Source: Gemmatimonas sp.
GTDB taxonomy: Bacteria > Gemmatimonadota > Gemmatimonadetes > Longimicrobiales > Longimicrobiaceae
Length of the DNA stretch: 51,913 nucleotides
Reading direction: 5' to 3'
NCBI GenBank assembly: GCA_009380025.1
Contig: WHSP01000016.1
Coordinates: 1 to 51,913 of the forward strand
The notes under the pieces were generated by a model, which ran no database searches, was not told the origin of the DNA, and was given only the letters and a program-made list of their open reading frames with translations. A program made the position numbers and the translations under genes. Of the stretch, positions 45,755-51,913 are shown piece by piece. Position 1 is the stretch's first letter. Each line of letters opens with the position of its first letter.

Positions 45755-46324
45755 TCAGAAGGACAGCTCGGCACCGACCCGCACGAAGACCTGGTTGACG
45801 ACGCCAAAGTCGCTTTCGCCGTAGTTGGAGATGTAGTCGTTCGCTCCGAACCGGACGGCGACGAAGTCGGAAAGCTGGAGTGCGCTGGCGATGCCCAGAT
45901 TCACGGCCAGGTCACTGAAGTCGAAGGGGTCCTCGTACCGTGCCTGTCCGATGCCTGCCTCGATGAGGATGGGCAGCATGCCCTCGGCTCCTCCCCTCGG
46001 GACGTAGGAGAACTCGCCCCCGACACTCCAGTGGTAGACTACGATTTCACCCTCCTCGATCTCCACGGGGCCGATGCTTCCCGAGACCGATGGGCTGGAC
46101 CGCTGCACCGTCCCGAAAACGGACCACTGTGGCGCCAGTTCGTAGGCTACCCTGCCACCCAACATAAGGTCTGCTTCGAGCTCGACATCGGAATCGGACA
46201 GCTCCCCGAAGAACCCATACCCTACGAACGGTTCGGCGGAGAGCCGTCCGTCCAGCTGCCCCTCCGCAGGCGAGGCGGTGGTGATGAGCCCGAATGCCAA
46301 CCCGAGACCGAGTAGCTTCCTCAT
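45755..46324 (-). CDS. Small outer-membrane beta-barrel protein
   Basis: A 189-residue exported protein with a signal peptide (about 1-22), then alternating amphipathic strands and a terminal V-R-V-G-A-E-L-S-F, a typical barrel end with aromatic last residue. About eight strands fit an OmpA/OmpX-like barrel. I chose the ATG with AGGAGG ten bases upstream; the longer frame before it is not convincing. It has no close partner. Upstream is a long, structured, gene-free region. Confidence 0.78.
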   Translation of the reverse strand: MRKLLGLGLAFGLITTASPAEGQLDGRLSAEPFVGYGFFGELSDSDVELEADLMLGGRVAYELAPQWSVFGTVQRSSPSVSGSIGPVEIEEGEIVVYHWSVGGEFSYVPRGGAEGMLPILIEAGIGQARYEDPFDFSDLAVNLGIASALQLSDFVAVRFGANDYISNYGESDFGVVNQVFVRVGAELSF

Positions 46325-46441
46325 GTGTGTTCGACCTCCTGATGGTGTTGTCTGGGCCGTTGCTGGAAAGCTCACGCGAAGGCACAAGGAACTGCGCACA
46401 AGTCGGCAGCAATCGGCGAAATAAGCAATAGTTCATCGCAG

Positions 46442-46536
46442 ATTCGGGTGTAAACGACCCGGAATAGGTGGCAGCTCCTTCGCCCGAATACGAAGATTCG
46501 GGTGCCCAAGGAACCACCCGAATCGAAGGAGCCACC
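46442..46536. other. Nested, mutually exclusive hairpins
   Basis: ATTCGGGT (46442) and ACCCGGAAT (46458) form one hairpin. GGTG with GCTCCTTCG (46467-46482, 3-base bulge) pairs with CGAAGGAGC-CACC (46524-46536). Inside this, CCCGAAT (46483), ATTCGGGTG (46496) and CACCCGAAT (46515) permit only one of two hairpins at a time. It could be an RNA element or a DNA-binding/recombination site. Confidence 0.55.
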
Positions 46537-46920
46537 ATGCGGAAGAATGGCGAGAAGCAGCCCAGGGAGCAACGGGGGAAAGGACGAGGTGCGGGGTGCA
46601 GTTGACGCTGGGAGCGTCCATCCCGAGAGACGCTGGACGAGACGGCGTTGAAATAAATTGGTTCGTGGGGCCGTTTCGGTTCGGCGCGGTCGCCAGACGT
46701 GCAAGTGATGCCTCCGCAACCGTATACCCTTGCGCGTGCGGGCAGCGCCCCGTAGAATGTTCCGCCTCTGCAGGATTGACCCCGGGTGGTTAGTATCCCC
46801 CAGTTCGGTCGACATTTCATCAAGTCGGTATTCCCCACCCTGAACTTGATCCCGGGGGCTCTTGCTTAGTACACCGTGTCTCAACTCTCCCTCGTATTCG
46901 TGGCTCTCTTCCCAGTGGTG

Positions 46921-46943
46921 GATCCCCGCCTTCGCGGGGATTA
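46921..46943. repeat. Half-copy of the GTCATCCC-family repeat
   Basis: GATCCCCGCCTTCGCGGGGATTA, one arm of the family, flanked downstream by GAATACGTGG and AATTCTGACA as in copies 1 and 2. Confidence 0.6.
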
Positions 46944-47007
46944 CGACCTTGTCGACTCGCGAATACGTGGCCGCAATTCTGACAAGAGGTATCTAACGCC
47001 CTTCAGA

Positions 47008-47050
47008 GAGGGGTCAGTCCGTTCCTGAACGTCCCTTCGCCTGACCCCTC
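47008..47050 (-). terminator. Terminator-like hairpin after the plug-domain gene
   Basis: A 10-bp perfect stem GAGGGGTCAG / CTGACCCCTC with a 23-base loop, starting 14 bases after the end of the minus-strand gene. No T-run, and the loop is long. Confidence 0.4.
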
Positions 47051-47063
47051 CGCGTGAGCGCAA

Positions 47064-47513
47064 TCACTGCCAGAGGGGCGCCTCGTTACCGTTCTTCATG
47101 AAGATGAGGATGAGGCCGCCGCTGTTCGAGTGGTAGCCCGGCCGATTGGTCACGCCGCTAGGGTAGACCTCCGCGCTCGAAACCGACTCGACGCTGAGGG
47201 CATCGAGCACGCAGGTGTCGCTCATCCGCTGACCGTCCACATAGACGAGAGGGTTGGCGGTCTGGGAGCGGCCGGCGCCGGCGCGGACGACGATGCGCGG
47301 GCAGACATCAGCGCGCGAGACGCTCATGCTGCGAACGTGCATCTGGAGGATAGACAGCATTGATCCCCGGGACGACTCGAAGTCTTCGTCCTCGACGACG
47401 ATGGCGTTGCCGACGCCGCCACCGCTTCCCCTCTGGTCCGCGATGTTGTTGAGAGATGCGCAGCCGGAGAGGAGCAGCACGGCGCTGGCGAGCGCGGCGG
47501 GTCGGAGTTTCAT
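47064..47513 (-). CDS. TonB-receptor plug-like lipoprotein
   Basis: A 149-residue lipoprotein (lipobox Cys at about residue 18, L-L-S-G-C). The rest resembles the plug domain of TonB-dependent receptors: V-Y-V-D-G-Q-R-M near 92, then I/V-E-S-V-S-S-A-E-V-Y-P-S-G and a G-G-L-I-L-I-F end. No barrel follows, so it is a stand-alone plug-like protein, a type common in Gemmatimonadota. Possible protein-protein or carbohydrate role unknown. Two Cys (about 72 and 103) may form a disulfide. Confidence 0.72.
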   Translation of the reverse strand: MKLRPAALASAVLLLSGCASLNNIADQRGSGGGVGNAIVVEDEDFESSRGSMLSILQMHVRSMSVSRADVCPRIVVRAGAGRSQTANPLVYVDGQRMSDTCVLDALSVESVSSAEVYPSGVTNRPGYHSNSGGLILIFMKNGNEAPLWQ

Positions 47514-47745
47514 GGGGGGTTGCTCCGTGGGAGGGTAGCGATCATTTCAAACATGCTATTCGACGGCCGGGAGCGCCAGACAATCGCGCTGCTCGGCCGG
47601 GGTCGCGGGTCCCACTATGCACAGCTCGGGCCGAGCATCGCTGACCTACAAATCTCCCGAGAAACCACCCCAGCTAGGGGTGCGGTGCTCGGGATCTCGA
47701 CGTGGTTTCTGCACTGTTGCGCTGCGGCCCGACCGCATACCAACC

Positions 47746-47846
47746 CTCACGCGAAGACGCGAATTCTCAATGATTTAGGTCTCGCGCCTTGGTCCCGAAT
47801 CTTCGCAGGTAATTCATTCCTGCGTGTCTTCGCGTCTTCGCGTGAG
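47746..47846. repeat. Perfect palindromic repeat, TCACGCGAAGACGCGAA, overlapping trpE end
   Basis: 17-base arms TCACGCGAAGACGCGAA (47747-47763) and its exact reverse complement (47829-47845), 65-bp spacer. The right arm lies inside the last codons of trpE (stop at 47814). The rest of the gap 47514-47745 holds nothing recognisable. Confidence 0.75.
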
Positions 47847-49352
47847 TCCTATTCCCCCCTCAGAATCGAGCATCTGTGTCGCCCGGAGAAGTGCGCGCGC
47901 CTTGTTCAGAGTTTCCTCGTATTCGGAAGAGGGAACGGAATCGGCGACGACTCCCGCACCGGCCTGCACGTAGGCCCGGCCGGCTGCCGCGACCACGGTT
48001 CGGATGGCGATCGCCAGGTCCATTGCCCGCCCGCCGCTCGCGATGTAGCCGATTGCGCCGGCGTAGGGGCCCCGTCGAACCGACTCGAGCTCGTCAATGA
48101 TCTCCATCGCCCTAACCTTCGGCGCGCCGGACACGGTGCCTGCCGGAAAGGAGGCACGCAGCACGTCCATCGGGGTGACCCCTTCGGCGAGGTCGCCCTC
48201 GACAGTCGAGACCATGTGCAGGACGTGGGAATATTTCTCGATAATCATGCGCTCAGTCACGTTGACGGAGCCGAAGCGAGCGACACGGCCGACGTCATTG
48301 CGGCCGAGGTCGAGCAACATGAGGTGCTCAGCGCGCTCCTTCGGATCTGCGAGCAGGTCTTCGGCGAGAGCCAGATCCTCAGCCGGGTTCGCGCCTCGCC
48401 GTCGGGTGCCCGCGATCGGCCGAACGACCACCTTTCCCTCCTCGACGCGGACGAGGACCTCTGGGGAGGAACCCACCAGCTGGAATCCGTCGAGATCCAG
48501 ATAGTAGAGGTAGGGCGACGGATTCAACGTCCGCAGGAGCCGATAGAGGTCGAAGGCTGAAGCGTCCAGAGGAACGCTCAGGCGCTGCGAGAGCACGACC
48601 TGGAAGGCATCCCCAGCCGCGATGTATTCCTGGATCCGCCGGACGTTGTCCTCGAAGGCCTCTCGCGAAGAAGTGCTTTCGAAGGGGGGATCCTCGGACG
48701 GGGTCCGCGGGAGGGAGAGAGTCGGTGGAGCCGAGGAGTCGCGCAGCCGAGAGATCAACGAGTCGATCTGCCTACCGGCGTCGTCGTAGAGTGCCCGCAG
48801 GCGAGGCCCATCGGCGCCAGCCGTGGGCACGCCGACGATCACTTTGGCGCGGCCGTACAGGTTGTCGATGGCGACAACCGCACCCGTGAGCATGAAGAGG
48901 GCGTCGGGGAGCTCGAGCTCATCGGGCGGAGCGTCGGGGAGGCGCTCGATGTGCCGAACGACGTCGTAGCCGAAGAACCCGACAGCGCCGCTCCAGAAGC
49001 GAGGCAGCCCCGGCACGTTCGCGGGCACCTGTTCGCGGAGGATCACGTCGAGGGACCCCAGGGGGTCGTCGGTCGGATGACCGGGGATCCAGCCGGCTTC
49101 GGGAGTCCAGTGGTCGATTCGGCCGCCCACCAGGCGCCACGCCGTCCGCGGCTCGCTCCCGAGGAAGGTGTAGCGGGCCCACGTCTCCCCTCCGACCACC
49201 GACTCGAGCAGGAAGCCGAAGGGCGGCCGGGCGAGCTTCGCGTACGCCGACACGGCCGTCTCCGTATCGAACAACAGCTCTCGGTAAACGGGCACGAGGG
49301 TCGCCTCACGGCTGTACGCCTCGAACTCCTCGAACGATGGATTGAGCGGCAT
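47814..49352 (-). CDS. trpE: Anthranilate synthase component I
   Basis: A 512-residue chorismate-utilising enzyme making anthranilate, first step of tryptophan synthesis. The N-terminal domain (about 1-190) is complete; the catalytic domain has P-I-A-G-T-R-R-R-G, D-L-G-R-N-D-V-G, F-P-A-G-T-V-S-G-A-P-K and G-A-G-V-V-A-D-S, all family signatures. No trpG/trpD adjacent, so it is an orphan. Its last ten or so residues (L-T-R-R-R-E-D-T-Q-E) and stop come from a palindromic repeat. pabB is a less likely alternative, as the feedback-type N-terminal L-E-S is present (F-L-L-E-S-V). Confidence 0.92.
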   Translation of the reverse strand: MPLNPSFEEFEAYSREATLVPVYRELLFDTETAVSAYAKLARPPFGFLLESVVGGETWARYTFLGSEPRTAWRLVGGRIDHWTPEAGWIPGHPTDDPLGSLDVILREQVPANVPGLPRFWSGAVGFFGYDVVRHIERLPDAPPDELELPDALFMLTGAVVAIDNLYGRAKVIVGVPTAGADGPRLRALYDDAGRQIDSLISRLRDSSAPPTLSLPRTPSEDPPFESTSSREAFEDNVRRIQEYIAAGDAFQVVLSQRLSVPLDASAFDLYRLLRTLNPSPYLYYLDLDGFQLVGSSPEVLVRVEEGKVVVRPIAGTRRRGANPAEDLALAEDLLADPKERAEHLMLLDLGRNDVGRVARFGSVNVTERMIIEKYSHVLHMVSTVEGDLAEGVTPMDVLRASFPAGTVSGAPKVRAMEIIDELESVRRGPYAGAIGYIASGGRAMDLAIAIRTVVAAAGRAYVQAGAGVVADSVPSSEYEETLNKARALLRATQMLDSEGGIGLTRRREDTQE

Positions 49353-49438
49353 GCCGTCCGTTGGAACCTCGAGAAAATGGGGCGGACGCCACGCTTTGGT
49401 GGGCGCCTCCGGTCCCCCACGAGAATCTTGCCGAATAC

Positions 49439-50869
49439 CTATGCCCCCCCGAGGATGTCGCGGGCCGTCACCACAATTAGATCGCCGTCCCGCGGTAATG
49501 CAGCCTCCGCCTGTCGGTCCAGTGCCGGCACGAGGAGCACGCGATGCACCTTTGTGTCAGCTGGCACCGACAAGGCGGAAGGTGGTGGGCGCCCGCGTAG
49601 CTTGGATGCAGCCTTCGACACCTCCCGAGCACCGAACGGTCCTGAGCTCCACTTTGCCTCCCCCAGCAGGATTCGCTTGCTGTCGAGGGACAGGCTCACC
49701 AGGTCCCACTCAGCCTCGTTGCCACGCCACCAGCGGGAAGCGGGGCCCCAGGGGCCATGCTCGCTTAAAAGAGGCGTCCGCTCGGAAAGGAACGGCAGCC
49801 GGCGGCGACACAGCTCCTCCCACGCTTCGGCCGCCAACCCGGGCCAATATTTCTCGAGTAACTGCAAACGTGCACGGCGGGAACTCGCCGTCAGAACCCC
49901 GCGGTGCGGGGCGACCACCCGAAACCACAGGCGAAAGAACGGATCGTCGATCCTGTAAAGACCGCGACGACTCTTCTTCTCGGTCTCGCCAAAGGGAATA
50001 TCCCGTCGAACCAGCCCCATGCCGATCAGCCGCCCAAGCGGGCGTGCCATCGACGTAGCCGGACGACCCAGGCGGCCGGCGATTTCCGAGACTCGATGCG
50101 CTCCCGCACCGATCGCGTCCAGAACCGGGCGAGTCTCCACAGCCGGTGGGAGTTCCTCGAGGAGCAAGCGGTCCGGTTCTCGGTGTAGCGGCGCCAGTGG
50201 GTCGAGAACCAACTGATCGACCTGCTGATGCACGTCCATCTCCAGCCCTTTCGCCAGCTCCCAGTAGCGCGGCACGCCACCCCACGCCGCGTAGAGCTGG
50301 ACCAACGCCGCGTCATCACGCCCCGGGAAAACCTCGCCAAGGTACGAGGGTTCGATCGGGCCGAGATCGAGGAGCTCCGTGACTCGGCCATAGAGCGGCG
50401 CGTCCGCTCCCAGCACCAAGCCCTGCATCATCCGCTGACTCGAACCGGCTAGCGCTACGGTGAGCCGTGCCTGCCGAGCATCATGGTCCAGCCAGCGCTG
50501 AAGGAGGCTGGGTATCTCCGGCGACGCGGCTACGAGGTACGGTAGTTCGTCAAGGATCAGCGGGCCCCGCCATCCTGATCTCTCGGCGTCTCGCGCAAGG
50601 CGGCTGAACAGACTCCACCAGTCCGGGTAGTCCACCTCGGCGAAACCGGGCAACCGCTCCGCCACAGCACCCGCAAAGTAGCGGCGCTGAATCTCGGCCG
50701 CCGACTGGTCTGCCACGGTGTACAAACCGCCCGTCTTTGTCGACCATTCCAGCAGGAGCCGCGTCTTCCCGATGCGACGCCGGCCGTACAGCACCACCAG
50801 GGCAGCCCCCTCCCCAGCGGCTGCTCGATTGAGCCGAGCGAGCTCTTCGTTCCGGTTCAAGAATCGCAT
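49439..50869 (-). CDS. AAA/archaeal-type ATPase with DUF234-like nuclease-fold C-terminus
   Basis: A 476-residue ATPase. Walker A G-R-R-R-I-G-K-T near 28-35, Walker B G-P-L-I-L-D-E-L-P near 100. A winged-helix-like segment follows (about 235-300), and the C-terminal region (about 310-476) has W-D-L-V and L-L-G-E-A-K-W-S, the E-x-K pattern of PD-(D/E)xK folds (DUF234). Such proteins are common, mobile and of unknown function. The start (ATG opening M-R-F-L-N-R) lies within a palindrome (50865-50890). An ATG five codons earlier is possible. Confidence 0.85.
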   Translation of the reverse strand: MRFLNRNEELARLNRAAAGEGAALVVLYGRRRIGKTRLLLEWSTKTGGLYTVADQSAAEIQRRYFAGAVAERLPGFAEVDYPDWWSLFSRLARDAERSGWRGPLILDELPYLVAASPEIPSLLQRWLDHDARQARLTVALAGSSQRMMQGLVLGADAPLYGRVTELLDLGPIEPSYLGEVFPGRDDAALVQLYAAWGGVPRYWELAKGLEMDVHQQVDQLVLDPLAPLHREPDRLLLEELPPAVETRPVLDAIGAGAHRVSEIAGRLGRPATSMARPLGRLIGMGLVRRDIPFGETEKKSRRGLYRIDDPFFRLWFRVVAPHRGVLTASSRRARLQLLEKYWPGLAAEAWEELCRRRLPFLSERTPLLSEHGPWGPASRWWRGNEAEWDLVSLSLDSKRILLGEAKWSSGPFGAREVSKAASKLRGRPPPSALSVPADTKVHRVLLVPALDRQAEAALPRDGDLIVVTARDILGGA

Positions 50870-50890
50870 TATGCATGACAGCATAATGCG
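50865..50890. promoter_or_regulatory. Palindromic operator-like site at the ATPase start codon
   Basis: CGCATTATG and CATAATGCG, perfect 9-base inverted arms with an 8-base spacer. It overlaps the start region of the ATPase gene, which suggests autoregulation or a leaderless transcript. Confidence 0.5.
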
Positions 50891-51002
50891 ATGGTGAATA
50901 ATGTCAAGCTGCCTCAGGATCCGGAAGTGTTGGGGTTTCCGCTGACGCGGATTCCAACGGCATTCGCAAGACGGCTGAGGCGCCGGACACCAACGAAAAA
51001 GA

Positions 51003-51020
51003 CCCCCGGAAATCCGGGGG
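51003..51020 (-). terminator. Intrinsic terminator for the SusD-like gene
   Basis: CCCCCGG / CCGGGGG stem with a 4-base loop. On the minus strand it is followed by TCTTTTT; a CTTTT on the other side may make it bidirectional. Confidence 0.85.
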
Positions 51021-51047
51021 CTTTTCTCGCTTACCGAAGCGTTTCGC

Positions 51048-51913
51048 TCACGGCATCCACCAGAGCGGGTCGGTAATGTTCAGCTCCGAGATCGGAGGAG
51101 CAAAGTTGGAGTTGTAGAGCCCCTCGTCCGCCGGGTACGGCATGCGGGCGGGGGGCACCTCGATCACTGCCTTCGTGGCCAGCGGCAGGTCGGGAATGTT
51201 GGTGCGCCGGACCTCGGCGAACGCTTCTGGCCCCGCCATGAATAGCGCAATCCACTTCTGGGTCAGAATCTCGTCGAGCGTGTTGCATGTGGTCGCGGCG
51301 AGATAATCATCGATCGCGGCCTGCGCGACGCCGTGCTGTAGCATGGACGCTTCGATGCCCTGGTGGCAGAGGACCTGAGGATCGCCCGCGATCCAGCCTC
51401 TCTGCGCCGCCTCGGCCCCCAGGAGTAGGAGCTCGGCGTGCGACATGAGCACCGACGGCGCGTCCGGTGCGAGGAACGCGGGCCCGATTGTCGAGTAATC
51501 GCCTTCGGTATTACCCAGATCGCTGGTCGATTGCCGTTGGGCAGCCCCCGATACTCGTCATCGGAAGCCGCAGGAACCGCGTAAACTGCCAGTCGAGGGT
51601 CATCGCGCTCCGTCAGGACGTCGATCATCGACCGACTGAGCCGGGTATCGCCGACACGGCCGTCCAGCACAACGTTCTCGAAGATCGGTTTCTGAGATGG
51701 CTGCGTACCGGTCCAATCGAGATCCGCGAGATCGTCGTTGCTCATGAATCGGTTTGCGCTTTCGCAGGCGGCGCTGAACTGCTGCGCCGCCTGCGAAGCA
51801 AACTCCGTGTTGGACGTCCGCATCGCGATGCGAAGCCGGAGCGACCTCGAATAAATCTGCCACGTTGTTCGGTTGCGAGACCCACGGGAGTGGCTTGAGA
51901 ATCGCCCGGCCCG
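51048..51913 (-). pseudogene. SusD/RagB-like outer-membrane lipoprotein, frameshifted and cut by window edge
   Basis: Two overlapping frames on the minus strand together give one SusD-like protein. The upstream part (51913 to about 51530) includes S-L-R-L-R-I-A-M-R and L-T-E-R-D-D-P-R-L; the downstream part (about 51525 to 51048) includes S-D-L-G-N-T-E-G-D-Y-S, M-S-H-A-E-L-L-L-L and R-M-P-Y-P-A-D-E-G-L-Y. These are SusD-like_2 hallmarks. The frames join near 51521-51531 if one base (probably an A after CGA) is missing. Either a real frameshift or a sequencing error. A SusC-type partner would lie beyond the window. The 5' end is absent. Confidence 0.8.

Larger units (their letters stand above)
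46325..47063. other. Gene-free, structured 740-bp region
   Basis: No convincing coding frame on either strand. It contains a half-copy of the TCACGCGAAG repeat (46371), a complex set of nested inverted repeats (46442-46536), a GACGCT/AGCGTC/GACGCT alternation (46604-46634), one arm of the GTCATCCC-type repeat (46921-46943) and a hairpin (47008-47050). Confidence 0.6.

Noticed and set aside
46047-46884. Minus-strand frames of 170-263 codons in the gene-free region
   Set aside because: They have mixed, Cys/Ser/Pro-rich composition without domain or signal features, and overlap the repeats and hairpins.
50891-51076. 61-codon plus-strand frame after the palindrome
   Set aside because: It runs through the terminator and into the SusD-like gene on the other strand; no ribosome site.

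Overview
This is a high-GC window from a Gram-negative bacterium. The evidence is an outer-membrane barrel with an Omp85-like C-terminus, a second small barrel, a SusD/RagB-like lipoprotein, a TonB-plug-like lipoprotein, many lipobox signal peptides and a complete Alternative Complex III (act) operon. Together with the DUF2911, BON and DUF2723 proteins and two FHA proteins with a Ser/Thr kinase, this gene set fits Gemmatimonadota or a neighbouring FCB-type lineage best. That is inference from gene content; there is no rRNA or other taxonomic marker here. No tRNA, rRNA, CRISPR array, transposase or phage gene was found.

Layout. 65-2763: a two-gene operon of a polytopic membrane protein and a His/Met-rich, probably metal-binding membrane-anchored protein. 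3030-11155: a tightly overlapping plus-strand cluster of FHA protein, transpeptidase PBP, SEDS (RodA/FtsW) protein, PP2C phosphatase, second FHA protein, PknB-type kinase with TPRs and a small coupled ORF. Its content resembles the actinobacterial fhaA-fhaB-pstP-rodA-pbpA-pknA-pknB locus and links phospho-signalling to cell-wall synthesis. 11244-16672: APH-like kinase, S9-type hydrolase, outer-membrane barrel, DUF2911 lipoprotein. 17198-21530 (minus): D-Ala-D-Ala carboxypeptidase DacB, zinc-ribbon membrane protein, LuxC-type acyl-CoA reductase, CPBP protease. 21695-24794 (plus): BON lipoprotein, FadJ-type beta-oxidation enzyme, CoA-binding protein.

25026-32951: actABCDEF, encoding the quinol:electron acceptor oxidoreductase that replaces the bc1 complex: pentaheme ActA, Fe-S ActB, membrane ActC, ActD, monoheme ActE, membrane ActF. 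No terminal oxidase follows directly. 33136-36446: L,D-transpeptidase, PHP-domain protein, small membrane protein and TrmJ-like rRNA/tRNA methyltransferase in one operon. 36529-43186: PLP decarboxylase, PsuG, 5-formyl-THF cyclo-ligase, a lipoprotein, a DUF481 remnant, a flavin reductase, a membrane protein fused to a spermidine-synthase-like domain, and a lysine-rich small protein. 43261-51913 (minus): DUF2723 membrane protein, small barrel, plug-like lipoprotein, TrpE, a DUF234-type ATPase with a palindrome at its start codon, and a frameshifted SusD-like gene cut by the window edge.

The intergenic regions hold at least five families of short palindromic repeats. One copy lies inside the act operon, and copies of another family supply the last residues and stop codon of two enzymes (TrmJ-like and TrpE). 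The most puzzling non-coding stretch is about 740 bp at 46325-47063, which has nested, mutually exclusive hairpins.
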